Assembly (NCBI GenBank): GCA_035525225.1
Contig: DATLFA010000015.1
Span: forward strand, 62,001-126,000
DNA: 64,000 bases
Direction: 5' to 3'
Source of the DNA: DATLFA01 sp035525225
GTDB lineage: Bacteria > Actinomycetota > Acidimicrobiia > Acidimicrobiales > WLNW01
The notes below the pieces were generated by a model, which searched no databases, was not told the origin of the DNA, and saw nothing but the letters and a program-made list of their open reading frames with translations. The position numbers were made by a program, and so were the translations under genes. Positions 1 to 8,618 of this stretch are shown here, one piece after another (the stretch's first letter is position 1; every line of letters begins with the position of its first letter).

Positions 1-252
1 CCGATCCTCGAAGAAGCCGGTGCAGCCGGCTACGACTATGTGCTCGGCTGGGACGTCGAACCGTTCGACTACAAAGATCCCGGTGGAGTAGCCGTGCGCA
101 CGCGTGTGCTCGAGGCAGCAAAGCCGGGCTCGATCGTGAGCCTGCATTTCGGCCACAGCGGCACCGCGGACGCGATCGGCGCGATGCTCGACGGGTTCGA
201 CCGCCAGGGCATCGAGGCGGTGACCGTGAGCGCGCTCATGGGTGTGCAGTAA
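1..252 (+). CDS. Polysaccharide deacetylase family protein, C-terminal fragment
   Basis: The reading frame is open from base 1 and stops at TAA 250-252, so only the last 83 residues are present. The segment GSIVSLHFGHSGT followed by a helix and VTVSAL resembles the C-terminal end of NodB-type polysaccharide deacetylases, where a GSIVLLHDG-like strand carries the last zinc-site-proximal residues. The usual LHDG is LHFGH here. These enzymes remove N- or O-acetyl groups from cell-wall or exported polysaccharides. The catalytic N-terminal half lies outside the window, so activity cannot be judged. The next gene starts 27 bp downstream on the same strand. Confidence 0.6.
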   Translation, partial: PILEEAGAAGYDYVLGWDVEPFDYKDPGGVAVRTRVLEAAKPGSIVSLHFGHSGTADAIGAMLDGFDRQGIEAVTVSALMGVQ

Positions 253-279
253 GGGTCGCAGCCACTACGGTCACGTCTC

Positions 280-2526
280 ATGATCGAAAACGAGTCCCGC
301 GCTGTGGTCGGCCGCTATGTCGACGAATCGGTTCCCCACTGGCCCGCCCCCGCCACCGCACCTGCCGGTGCGCCGAATGTCGTGTTCATCGTGCTCGACG
401 ATGTCGGCTTCAGCGACTTCGGTTGCTATGGCGGCGAGATACAGACACCCAACATCGACCGGCTCGCGGCGCGAGGCCTTCGCTACAACAACTTCCACAC
501 CACCGCGCTGTGCTCACCGACGCGGGCGTGCCTGTTGACCGGACGAAACCACCATTCGGTCGGCATGGGTGTCGTGTCGAACTGGGACACCGGGTTCCCC
601 GGATTTCGCGGCCGCATCACCAAACGCGCCGGCACACTCGCCGAGATGCTGCGGCCGCACGGGTACAACGCATACGCCGTCGGCAAGTGGCACCTTGTCC
701 CTACCGATGAGATGACCCCCGTCGGCCCGTACGACCATTGGCCGCTGCAGCGCGGATTCGACCGCTTCTACGGCTTCCTCGACGGCGCTACCGATCAGTG
801 GACGCCCGATCTCGTCGAAGACAACCACCCGGTCGATCCGCCGCGACACGACGGGTATCACCTCGGCGAAGATCTCGCGGCACAGTCGATCGCCATGTTG
901 CGCGACCACCGGTCGGTCTATCCGGAGAAGCCGTTCTTCATGTACCTGTGCTGGGGCGCCGCTCACTATCCACTGCACGCGCCGCGAGACTTCATCGACC
1001 ACTACCGCGGGCGCTACGACAAGGGATGGGACGCGCTTCGCGACGAGCGCCTGTTGCGGCAGAAGTTGCTGGGGATAGTGCCGGACGATTGTGAGCTGGC
1101 GCCACGCAACGCGGACGTGCGGGCGTGGGTGGACATGTCGGCGGCCGAGCAACAAATCGCGGCCCGATTGATGGAGGCCTACGCGGGCTTCTTGAGCCAC
1201 GCCGATGCCCAGATCGGGCGGGTACTCGACGAGATCGACCGGATCGGCGCGGCCGACGAGACGGTCGTCGTACTCATCTCCGACAACGGGGCATCGGGCG
1301 AGGGCGGGCAGCACGGTTCGCTCAACTACATGCAGTACGCGAACGGCATCGCACCTCCGCCCGCCGAGGAACTGGTCGCCCGCCTCGACGAGATCGGTGG
1401 CCCGACGACGAGCCCGATGTACGCGACGGGTTGGGCGATGGCGTCCAACACGCCGCTCAAGCGGTACAAGCAGAACACGCACGCCGGCGGCATCCGTGAC
1501 CCGTTCGTCATTTCGTGGCCGGCGCGCTACGCAACGGTCGCGGGTGAGATCCGCACGCAATATCACCACGTGAGCGACATCGTTCCGACGGTCCTCGAAC
1601 TGATCGGCATCGACGCGCCGACCGACCTCGACGGCGTGGAACAACTAGCTGTCGAAGGCACGAGCATGGTGCCGTCGTTCGCCGCGCCGGGGCCGACGAC
1701 CAAGCAGGCGCAGTACTACGAAATGCTCGGCCATCGCGCGATCTGGCACGACGGTTGGAAGGCCGTGACGTGGCATCGTCCCGGCAGTTCGTTCGATGAC
1801 GACGTGTGGGAGCTCTACCACGCGGATGTCGACTTCGCGGAGCGTACCGATCTCGCGTCGTCCAACCCGGCAAAGGTCGCAGAGCTCGACGCGCTGTGGT
1901 GGTCCGAAGCACGTCGCTACAACGCGCTACCGCTCGACGACCGCATCATGGAGCGATTCCTCGTTCCCAAGCCGCGACCGATCACCAGTCGCGACCGCTT
2001 CGTCTACTACTCCGGCATCAGAATCCCGTCGTATGGCGCGCCTGATGTGAAGAACGTTTCGTTCACCATCACGGCCACTGTCGATTGCAGTGGCCTCGAT
2101 GTTCGTGCGGGCGATGCCGACGGCACCATCCTCAGCTCGGGCGATCGCTTTTGTGGCTATGCCCTTTTCATCAAGGACGGCCACCTCATCCACGACTACA
2201 ACGCGGCGGGTACGCACTATGTAGCCCGTTCGAGCGTTGTCGTCCCGTCGGGCCCGACGACGCTGCGCTATCGCTTCAACAAGACCGGCGAGCTGCGCGG
2301 CCTGGGCGTCTGTTCGGTGGACGGCATCGACGGGGACGAGATCGAGCTCGTGCGCACGCTCGGGGTGCACATTTCGCCAGCAGGTTTGAGCATTGGCTGG
2401 AGCGCGCTCTCACCGGTCAGCGACCTGTTCGAATCGCCCTTTCGATTCGCCGGCCGAATCGACGACGTGGTTTTCGAGCTCGGTTCCGATCGCAGCGGCG
2501 ACCCGCCGAATGCAATCGTCGACTGA
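280..2526 (+). CDS. Arylsulfatase-type sulfatase (type I, formylglycine)
   Basis: This 748-residue protein hydrolyses sulfate esters if it behaves like its family. The metal-binding Asp pair appears at residues 40-41 (VLDDVG). The sulfatase signature CSPTRACLLTGR starts at Cys78, the residue that a formylglycine-generating enzyme converts to the catalytic aldehyde. A second family motif is GKWHL near residue 134. The N-terminal 30 residues are not a signal peptide, so export is not evident. The length and the C-terminal beta-rich extension (about residues 560-748) fit the long actinobacterial arylsulfatases. No sulfatase-modifying enzyme is in this window. The substrate (steroid, aryl or sugar sulfate) cannot be read from sequence. 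Confidence 0.9.
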   Translation: MIENESRAVVGRYVDESVPHWPAPATAPAGAPNVVFIVLDDVGFSDFGCYGGEIQTPNIDRLAARGLRYNNFHTTALCSPTRACLLTGRNHHSVGMGVVSNWDTGFPGFRGRITKRAGTLAEMLRPHGYNAYAVGKWHLVPTDEMTPVGPYDHWPLQRGFDRFYGFLDGATDQWTPDLVEDNHPVDPPRHDGYHLGEDLAAQSIAMLRDHRSVYPEKPFFMYLCWGAAHYPLHAPRDFIDHYRGRYDKGWDALRDERLLRQKLLGIVPDDCELAPRNADVRAWVDMSAAEQQIAARLMEAYAGFLSHADAQIGRVLDEIDRIGAADETVVVLISDNGASGEGGQHGSLNYMQYANGIAPPPAEELVARLDEIGGPTTSPMYATGWAMASNTPLKRYKQNTHAGGIRDPFVISWPARYATVAGEIRTQYHHVSDIVPTVLELIGIDAPTDLDGVEQLAVEGTSMVPSFAAPGPTTKQAQYYEMLGHRAIWHDGWKAVTWHRPGSSFDDDVWELYHADVDFAERTDLASSNPAKVAELDALWWSEARRYNALPLDDRIMERFLVPKPRPITSRDRFVYYSGIRIPSYGAPDVKNVSFTITATVDCSGLDVRAGDADGTILSSGDRFCGYALFIKDGHLIHDYNAAGTHYVARSSVVVPSGPTTLRYRFNKTGELRGLGVCSVDGIDGDEIELVRTLGVHISPAGLSIGWSALSPVSDLFESPFRFAGRIDDVVFELGSDRSGDPPNAIVD

Positions 2527-2540
2527 TCGCCGCGCTCGCG

Positions 2541-4178
2541 CTACGACAGCAAGCCCTTGACGGCTTCCGCCAAACTGCCGATCAATGTGTCACTCGGTGG
2601 GTCGATCACTTCGATGTAGACCTTGAGCTTCGGCTCGGTGCCGCTCGCGCGCAGCATCACGCGACCTCCGCCGGCGAGGTCGTAGCGCAAGATGTCCGAC
2701 CGTAGCCGGCCTTCGTGTGCGAGATAGTCGATGGTCGCAACCACCACTTGCCCCGCGAGCTCGGTGATCTGCATCGATCGCAGCGATTGCATGCGTTCGG
2801 CCATCCGCTCTCGGGCCTCGACGCCGTCGAAACGAATCGACACCTGCCGGCTTACGTGGCGCCCGAATTGTGCGGCCAACTGGTCGAGACGATCCCACGG
2901 CGACAGACCGTCGGCACGCAGCACGGCCATCAACTTCAGGAATGCGATAGCCGCGGTGATGCCGTCCTTGTCGCGCACGATGTCGTTGACTGCGTAACCC
3001 AACGCCTCTTCGTAACCGAAAATGAACTGCGCGTCGGGGTTTTCGATCGCCGGTCGCACCACCCACTTGAAGCCGGTCAACGTCTCTTCATACCGAGTAC
3101 CGGCGTCGGCGGCCATCTTGGACAGCAGCGATGACGACACGACGGTGGTGACGACAAGACGCTGAGGCCCAGACGTCTCCGCAAGGCGAGCCGACGCCAG
3201 CAACCATCCGATCTCGTTGCCCGTGAGCGCGCGCCACGATCCGTCGTACGGCAGCGCCACCGCCAGGCGGTCGCCGTCGGGATCGCTGGCGATCACCACA
3301 TCGGCATCGAGATCGATCGCGAGTGCGAGCGCGGCATCGAGCGCGCCGGGCTCTTCGGGGTTGGGGAACGACACGGTGGGGAACAATGGGTCGGGATCAG
3401 CTTGACTCGGCACGACGGTCGGCGAGATGCCGACCCGAACGGCAGCGCGTACGAATGCGTCGCGCCCCACGCCATGCAACGGCGTGTACACGACCTTCAA
3501 CTGCGACGCACCCTCGTCGGGGAGCAACCCGCGCAGCACTGCTTCGAGATACTCGGCGATGATGTCGCCGCGGTAGGTCTCGACGCGCCCTCCGGTCGAG
3601 GGAGGCGCCAGCTCGACCTCGGGCAGCGACGCGTTGGCCATCAACTCCTCGATCTCGGCGTCATGCGGCGGAGTGAGCTGTGCCCCGTCCGAGAGATACA
3701 CCTTGTACCCGTTGTCCTGCGCCGGATTGTGCGAGGCCGTGACCATGACGCCGGCGTCGGCTGCGAGGTGGCGCACTGCGAAGGCGAGTACTGGTGTCGG
3801 CAACGGACCTTCGAGCGCGATGGCGTACCCGCCCTGCGAGGCGATGACCGCGGCAGTATCCCTTGCGAAGACACGTGAATTCCGGCGAGCGTCGAAACCG
3901 ATGACGATCGTCGGCCGCAGCGTGCCGAGATTCTGCAGGTGGCGTACCAGCGCGGCGGCCGCCATGCGCACGACCACCCGGTTCATACGATGGGGACCGG
4001 CGCCAAGCTCGCCGCGCAGGCCCGCGGTGCCGAACACCAGCCGCTCGTCGAAGCGGGCGTGCAATCCGTCGAGGTCTTTGGTCGCGAGCAACGACTCGAT
4101 CTCTGCTCTCGTCACAGGGTCGGGGTCGTGCGCCAGCCATCCGTGAACGGCCGGTTTGAGGTCGTCGGGCAGGTCCAT
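2541..4178 (-). CDS. Phosphoglucomutase/phosphomannomutase
   Basis: The 545-residue protein belongs to the alpha-D-phosphohexomutase family, which interconverts hexose 1- and 6-phosphates. The phosphoserine loop TASHNPAQDNGYK places the catalytic serine at residue 149. The metal-binding loop DPDGDRLAVA and the sugar-binding loop GYEEALGY follow in the usual order, and the C-terminal phosphate loop RASGTEPKLK is present. The ATG at 4178 gives the standard N-terminus (MDLPDDL). The frame stays open upstream, but that region holds the divergent gene starting at 4197 and is not coding on this strand. The enzyme could feed sugar nucleotides such as the GDP-fucose made by genes near 50 kb; PGM versus PMM specificity is not decided by sequence. 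Confidence 0.93.
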   Translation of the reverse strand: MDLPDDLKPAVHGWLAHDPDPVTRAEIESLLATKDLDGLHARFDERLVFGTAGLRGELGAGPHRMNRVVVRMAAAALVRHLQNLGTLRPTIVIGFDARRNSRVFARDTAAVIASQGGYAIALEGPLPTPVLAFAVRHLAADAGVMVTASHNPAQDNGYKVYLSDGAQLTPPHDAEIEELMANASLPEVELAPPSTGGRVETYRGDIIAEYLEAVLRGLLPDEGASQLKVVYTPLHGVGRDAFVRAAVRVGISPTVVPSQADPDPLFPTVSFPNPEEPGALDAALALAIDLDADVVIASDPDGDRLAVALPYDGSWRALTGNEIGWLLASARLAETSGPQRLVVTTVVSSSLLSKMAADAGTRYEETLTGFKWVVRPAIENPDAQFIFGYEEALGYAVNDIVRDKDGITAAIAFLKLMAVLRADGLSPWDRLDQLAAQFGRHVSRQVSIRFDGVEARERMAERMQSLRSMQITELAGQVVVATIDYLAHEGRLRSDILRYDLAGGGRVMLRASGTEPKLKVYIEVIDPPSDTLIGSLAEAVKGLLS

Positions 4179-4196
4179 GCCCCTAGCCTTACCCGA

Positions 4197-5153
4197 ATGA
4201 CGGCCGATGTGCTCGCGCGGATCCGCACGGCCTGCGCTCAGGTCACCGAACAAGCCACCGAGGTGCACATCGACCACCAGCAACTCGGCGAGTACGCGCG
4301 GACCTTGCGGCGACAACACGGTCAGGTCGCAGAGGACCCAGGGCGCCAACGGCTGGGCGACGACGAGTCCTCGGCGGCCTTCGTGATCACGCTCGATTCG
4401 ATCAACTTCGGGTCGGGATACTTTCCCTACCTGCGCAAGCGCGCGGGGATGTCGGGGTATCACACGATCGCCAGCGCGCTTCGAGATCGGGTGGCCGAGT
4501 ACGGTCCGATATCCGCCCGGTGGCTGCGGACGGTCGACGTCTCGGCCTGCAACGAGATCTTCGACCAACCCGACACCGAGCCCGCACAGGAGTTGATGGG
4601 GCTCTTTGCCGACGCGCTGCGTGACCTCGGCACGTTCATCGCCGACTTCGACGACTCGTTCGTGACGTTCGTGCGCGCGTCCGATCACTCCGCGGCGCAC
4701 ATCGTCGATCAACTCGACCGCATGGCCTACTTCCACGACGTCGCGACCTATCGCGGCTTGCCGGTGCCGCTCTACAAGAGGGCGCAGATCACCGCGTACG
4801 ACCTCGCCCAAACGTTCGCCGGCCGTGATCTCGGGCGATTCGACGATCTCCACCGGCTGACGATGTTCGCGGACAATCTCGTCCCCCACGTATTGCGAGT
4901 CGACGGTGTACTGCGGTTCTCCGAAGACCTCGTTGCGCGCATCGACCGGGTCGACGAAATCGCGGCCGGCTCTGAGCCCGAAGTCGAGATCCGCTCGGTC
5001 GCTCTGCACGCGGTCGAGTTGTTGCAACGCGCGGTCACCGCGCTCGGCGCGCCGATGACGTCCGGTGAGATCGACTCCGTACTGTGGAATCGCGGCGCCG
5101 GTGCGCGGTACAAGGCGATCCCCCGCCACCGCACCCGCACGGTTTTCTACTGA
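4197..5153 (+). CDS. Queuosine salvage protein (DUF2419 / Qng1 family)
   Basis: The 318-residue protein matches the DUF2419 queuosine-salvage family along its length. Recognisable blocks are LDSINFGSGYFP near residue 67, the MSGYHTIA segment, YKRAQITAYDLA, the block FDDLHRLTMFADNLVPHVLR, the VEIRSVALHAVE stretch and the ending PRHRTRTVFY. Family members hydrolyse queuosine-5'-phosphate to release free queuine for reuse in tRNA wobble modification. The start ATG at 4197 lies 18 bp from the divergent phosphohexomutase start. No tgt, queuine transporter or preQ1 gene is near, so partners must lie elsewhere. The family assignment is firm; the reaction is inferred from characterised homologues. 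Confidence 0.87.
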   Translation: MTADVLARIRTACAQVTEQATEVHIDHQQLGEYARTLRRQHGQVAEDPGRQRLGDDESSAAFVITLDSINFGSGYFPYLRKRAGMSGYHTIASALRDRVAEYGPISARWLRTVDVSACNEIFDQPDTEPAQELMGLFADALRDLGTFIADFDDSFVTFVRASDHSAAHIVDQLDRMAYFHDVATYRGLPVPLYKRAQITAYDLAQTFAGRDLGRFDDLHRLTMFADNLVPHVLRVDGVLRFSEDLVARIDRVDEIAAGSEPEVEIRSVALHAVELLQRAVTALGAPMTSGEIDSVLWNRGAGARYKAIPRHRTRTVFY

Positions 5154-5158
5154 GCGCG

Positions 5159-5572
5159 TCAGGTGCGGGGCGGCGAAGCGGCGGCGTGATCGTTGCTCGG
5201 CAACGGAAACTTGCCCGCGCCGATGAGCATCACTTCGCATCCCTCGGGACCGGCTGCTTCGGGGCCATAGGGCGTACCCGCCTTCACCCACCGGATGTCG
5301 CCTTCGACGAAGCTCCCTTCGCCTTCGACGATGAACTCACCGCGACGGATCACATAGACGGTGTCCGTCGGGTGCGAGTGCACCCTGCCCACATAGTTCG
5401 GTGGGAATGTGAAGATCAATACGGCGAGGTCACAGTCCGGACCGGTCAGCGGCTGCAAGGTGATGGCCGAATCGCCGTCGCGCTCGGCCGGCAAAGCCTC
5501 GTCGATGTGGATCACGGTGCGAGGCGCCAACGAGGGTCCTCCATCGGGACGACGCCATACGACACTGCTCAT
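5159..5572 (-). CDS. Cupin-domain protein
   Basis: This 137-residue single-domain protein has a compact cupin core. Motif 1 appears as VGRVHSHPTDTVYVIRRGE (about residues 61-79), with two histidines and a downstream Glu able to bind a metal. Motif 2 is a degenerate PYGPEAAGPEGC. Small cupins of this form act as isomerases, dioxygenases or sensors, and nothing here distinguishes these. Its start codon overlaps the stop of the upstream SRPBCC gene by 4 bp (ATGA), so the two are probably translated together. Its 3' end lies 5 bp from the convergent queuosine-salvage gene. Confidence 0.8.
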   Translation of the reverse strand: MSSVVWRRPDGGPSLAPRTVIHIDEALPAERDGDSAITLQPLTGPDCDLAVLIFTFPPNYVGRVHSHPTDTVYVIRRGEFIVEGEGSFVEGDIRWVKAGTPYGPEAAGPEGCEVMLIGAGKFPLPSNDHAAASPPRT

Positions 5573-6291
5573 GTTGTCTCACTTCCTGTGACGATCGATG
5601 TATGTGTAGTCGACTCGACGCCGCGAGCGAGGGTCTCTGCTCGACTCTTGACGCCGTGAAGCATGTCACGCGACATCACGAAGTCTGCGGGGACGACAAC
5701 GAGACGACCACCGAGAGTGAACCACCACGGCGCTGTGGTCCATCGAGAGCGGAAGATGAACCGCGTGCGCCGGCCGTCGTCGAGTGGAACGAGCACGAAC
5801 GCCCACGACCAGTCGAGCGCCGCGTTGTGCCGTTTGCGCCAACTCGCCGGAAGATGACTGTTCGAATGCAAGACGAGCGAACGCTCGGGATCGAGACCCA
5901 CGACGATCAGACCGCACTCGGTCTCGGGCGGCCCGTCGGGAATGAACGATCCGATGTGGATGTCCTGCAGTTCGGCGACGATCCGGTTCGCGCTCGGCCA
6001 GTTGGCCGGGAACAACAACCGGTCGACCCATCGCGCCGTATACCAGCCGCCGCGGTGCCATCCCATCTGCACGAGCCACGGCCACACGCATGCGGCCGGC
6101 GCGTCGATGTCGATGGCGTGGTTCGTGACCACCTTCGGGCGCGCAACGACGTCGTCACCAGGAAGGCTGGTCTCGCGCTCCTGCGCCGTCGAGCCGTAGG
6201 TCAGGCCAAGCCGTATGAGCGCGACTTCTGCAATCGCAACGATGCCGAGCACCGACGCGATCGATCGCCCGCGGCGCCGCCGACTCGTCAT
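5569..6291 (-). CDS. SRPBCC-family protein with N-terminal membrane anchor
   Basis: The 240-residue protein starts MTSRRRRGRS, followed by a single hydrophobic helix (about residues 11-28) that would anchor it or act as a signal sequence. The rest resembles SRPBCC/START-like ligand-binding folds: IDIDAPAACVWPWLVQMGWHRGGWYT is followed by strands ending in FVLVPLDDGRRTRFIFRSRW. This style of SRPBCC protein is common and uncharacterised in actinobacteria. The ATG at 6291 is chosen because the upstream purine nucleoside phosphorylase ends at 6308; longer in-frame starts would overlap that gene. The TGA overlaps the ATG of the cupin gene, suggesting a coupled pair. Function is unknown. Confidence 0.75.
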   Translation of the reverse strand: MTSRRRRGRSIASVLGIVAIAEVALIRLGLTYGSTAQERETSLPGDDVVARPKVVTNHAIDIDAPAACVWPWLVQMGWHRGGWYTARWVDRLLFPANWPSANRIVAELQDIHIGSFIPDGPPETECGLIVVGLDPERSLVLHSNSHLPASWRKRHNAALDWSWAFVLVPLDDGRRTRFIFRSRWTTAPWWFTLGGRLVVVPADFVMSRDMLHGVKSRAETLARGVESTTHTSIVTGSETT

Positions 6292-6307
6292 GCCTGTATC
6301 GCAGGCC

Positions 6308-7129
6308 CTATGCGCGGTCGACGACGCCGCGGACGAGCCGTCCGACCCGATCGCCGGCGGCGGCACCGGCTTCGACGACCTCGGCATGATCGAGGTTGGC
6401 CGCGCCGAGGCCGGCCGCCAGGTTGGTCACGAGCGACACGCCCAACACCTCGGCGCCGAGGTGGCGAGCGGCGATGCACTCGAGCGCGGTCGACATGCCG
6501 ACGAGATCGGCACCCAACAACCGCAACATGTGGATCTCCGCCGGCGTTTCGTAGTTCGGGCCATGTAGCGCGGCATAGACACCTTCGCCGACACCGGGGT
6601 CGACCTCGCGTGCGATCGCGCGCAGTCGCAACGAGTAGGCCTCGGTGAGGTCGACGAAGCGGATGCCGTACGGCGGTGGTGGCGGCGGGCCGAACAGGGG
6701 CGAGCGGCCGGACAAGTTGATGTGATCGCTCAACGTAACCGGCGTGCCGACGCGGAACTCGGCGTTGATCGAACCCGCGGCGTTGGTGAGCAACACGATG
6801 CGACAACCGGCGATGATCGCGGTGCGCACACCATGCACGACGACCGACGGATCGTGTCCTTCGTAGAGATGCACACGGCCCTTGAACAGCAACACGTCGC
6901 GCTTGCCCGCGCGCGCGACGCGCACTGTTCCGCCGTGGCCGGGCACCGTCGACGGCAAGAACCCCGGCAACTCTTCGGCCGCGAACTCGGCCCACGGATC
7001 GCCCAGTAGGTCAGCCGCGGGGCCCCAGCCCGACCCGAGCACCACGGCTACGTCGGGCCGTGCACCGTTGAAACGACCGCGCAGCGCTGCTGCGGCCTCC
7101 TCGGCTAGCCGAAAAGGATCTGTTCCCAT
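6308..7129 (-). CDS. Purine nucleoside phosphorylase (class II, trimeric type)
   Basis: The 273-residue enzyme phosphorolyses purine nucleosides in salvage. Family landmarks are the phosphate loop VLGSGWG (residues 30-36), the second phosphate site GHGGTVRV, the conserved GRVHLYEGH, the block LTNAAGSIN, the base-site segment ALHGPNYETPAEI, and GMSTALECIAARHLG near the C-terminus. The length agrees with the PunA/PNP-II family. A run of six prolines (about residues 149-154) interrupts a surface loop and is unusual. The gene is the first of a minus-strand run with the SRPBCC and cupin genes and is only 43 bp from a divergent gene. Confidence 0.93.
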   Translation of the reverse strand: MGTDPFRLAEEAAAALRGRFNGARPDVAVVLGSGWGPAADLLGDPWAEFAAEELPGFLPSTVPGHGGTVRVARAGKRDVLLFKGRVHLYEGHDPSVVVHGVRTAIIAGCRIVLLTNAAGSINAEFRVGTPVTLSDHINLSGRSPLFGPPPPPPYGIRFVDLTEAYSLRLRAIAREVDPGVGEGVYAALHGPNYETPAEIHMLRLLGADLVGMSTALECIAARHLGAEVLGVSLVTNLAAGLGAANLDHAEVVEAGAAAGDRVGRLVRGVVDRA

Positions 7130-7172
7130 TCGCGCATCGTGGCACAGCCAGCACCGGTAACCTCAATGCGGC

Positions 7173-7778
7173 ATGCTCGACCACGTATTCACCGATGCCA
7201 TAGGCGCGCTCCGCGAGGCACTCGAAAACGCCCTCCTCGAACGCCAGGCATTCGAAGAGCGGTTTCAGACCGACATCTTGCTCGGCGACACGACGTGGGA
7301 GACCACCTACGGGCTACCCGGCGAGGGGCTGCCGCCGCGTGTTCGCGCCGACATCAGCCTGTTGTGGCCGACGTGGTCGCAGACGTCGTATCGCAACTGG
7401 TACATCGGCGAGTCGGTCGACGAGCCGCCCCGCATCGACATCGAGATCGTGCTGCGCATCCAGCGCTTGGCCGAGCCCGTCGACCCCCAGCAAGTGCTCT
7501 CGGTGCTGCCCGAGGCCAGCCCTCCGATCGGCACCGAGTCGCTGTCGCGCATCGGCCACACACTCGAGACCATCTTCACCGGCGACGAGACCGATCCCGA
7601 ATACGCCATCGAGGTGTCCTACGAAGGCACCTACGAACTCGAAGAAGAAGGGCTCTCCGACGGCACGACGCTCGACAAGGACTTCTCCGCGATGGGCGGA
7701 TGGATCAGCTCGACACTCGTTCGCCTCGGCGACCTGAAGTTCACCTATCGCCCGCCCGACCAAACCGACGAAGACTGA
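7173..7778 (+). CDS. Hypothetical protein, 201 aa, acidic
   Basis: I do not recognise this family. The protein is soluble-looking and acidic with no membrane segment or signal peptide. It opens with a predicted helix rich in Glu and Leu (MLDHVFTDAIGALREALENA), continues as mixed alpha/beta with Trp-rich stretches (LLWPTWSQTSYRNWYIG), and ends in a very acidic tail. Codon usage is strongly GC-ending and consistent with a real gene. It starts 43 bp from the divergent purine nucleoside phosphorylase and ends 3 bp before the convergent crotonase gene. Confidence 0.75.
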   Translation: MLDHVFTDAIGALREALENALLERQAFEERFQTDILLGDTTWETTYGLPGEGLPPRVRADISLLWPTWSQTSYRNWYIGESVDEPPRIDIEIVLRIQRLAEPVDPQQVLSVLPEASPPIGTESLSRIGHTLETIFTGDETDPEYAIEVSYEGTYELEEEGLSDGTTLDKDFSAMGGWISSTLVRLGDLKFTYRPPDQTDED

Positions 7779-7781
7779 CGC

Positions 7782-8618
7782 TCACTCGAGCCCGCGTCGC
7801 ACGGCGTGCAGATCGTCGTACAACGGATCACGCTTCTCCGAGCGGGCGACGAACGCCTCGGTCATATCGGCCGGCTGGAACATGCCCGTCTGCCACGTCG
7901 CGATGTAGTTGAGACCATCGGCGACGGAGTGGTCGCGCGCGTAGGTGATCATCTCTTTCGATCCCCAGACCGCCAGCGGCGAGCGTGCCGCTATATCGGA
8001 GGCGACCGCCATCACGCCCGCGATCATCTCGTCGTGCGTGGCGTACACGCCGTTGACGAACCCGAGCTCGTAGGCCCGGGCGGCGGGCATCCGGCGACCG
8101 GTGTACGCATACTCACGGGCGATTGCCTCGGGGATCAGTTTGGGCAGGCGCTGGAGCGTGCCGACATCGGCGGTCATGCCGATGTTGATCTCTTGGATGC
8201 AGAAGAACGCGTCTGCCGTCGCGTAGCGCATGTCGCACGCGCACACCATGTCGACACCACCGCCGATGCAGCCGCCCTGTATGGCGGCGATCACCGGCAC
8301 GCGGGCCCGTTCGAACGCCGTGAACGCATCTTGCAGATGCAGCACATTGAGCCGGAGGTTGGCGCGCACACGACCGACCTCGCCCGTCCCCGCGAGATGG
8401 TCACCGCCGAACACCGCGAGGTCCATACCCGCGGTGAAGTGCTTGCCACTCGACGACACCACGATCACGCGTACCTCGCCGGAATCGCTCAGCGCGGTCA
8501 CGATTGCGGGGAGCTCGCGCCAGAACGCGGGGATCATCGTGTTGAGTTCGTTCGGTCGGGCAAGAGTGATGTGGCCGACTCGATCGACCACTTCGACGGT
8601 GAAGCATCGATCACTCAT
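7782..8618 (-). CDS. Crotonase family, dienoyl-CoA isomerase-like
   Basis: The 278-residue protein has a complete crotonase fold. The oxyanion-hole glycine region is IQGGCIGGGVDM. The active-site segment IQEINIGMTADVGTLQRLPKLI closely resembles delta(3,5)-delta(2,4)-dienoyl-CoA isomerases (ECH1 type), which act on odd-position double bonds during unsaturated fatty-acid oxidation. A plain enoyl-CoA hydratase role is the alternative. The start ATG at 8618 overlaps the stop of the upstream diiron protein by 4 bp, so both belong to an operon that begins with the TetR gene at 10349. Confidence 0.88.
   Translation of the reverse strand: MSDRCFTVEVVDRVGHITLARPNELNTMIPAFWRELPAIVTALSDSGEVRVIVVSSSGKHFTAGMDLAVFGGDHLAGTGEVGRVRANLRLNVLHLQDAFTAFERARVPVIAAIQGGCIGGGVDMVCACDMRYATADAFFCIQEINIGMTADVGTLQRLPKLIPEAIAREYAYTGRRMPAARAYELGFVNGVYATHDEMIAGVMAVASDIAARSPLAVWGSKEMITYARDHSVADGLNYIATWQTGMFQPADMTEAFVARSEKRDPLYDDLHAVRRGLE

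Noticed and set aside
253..279. CCACTAC near 262 as a third copy of the suf palindrome
   Set aside because: Only one arm (CCACTACGG) is present; no matching TAGT arm follows at the right spacing, and the neighbouring gene is a sulfatase.
514..1644. Long minus-strand frame opposite the sulfatase
   Set aside because: It is the complement of a strong sulfatase gene with all family motifs. The frame is an artefact of high GC and shows no domain.
4179..5291. Extended N-terminal part of the phosphohexomutase frame
   Set aside because: This part is antisense to the queuosine-salvage gene. The true start MDLPDDL lies at 4178.
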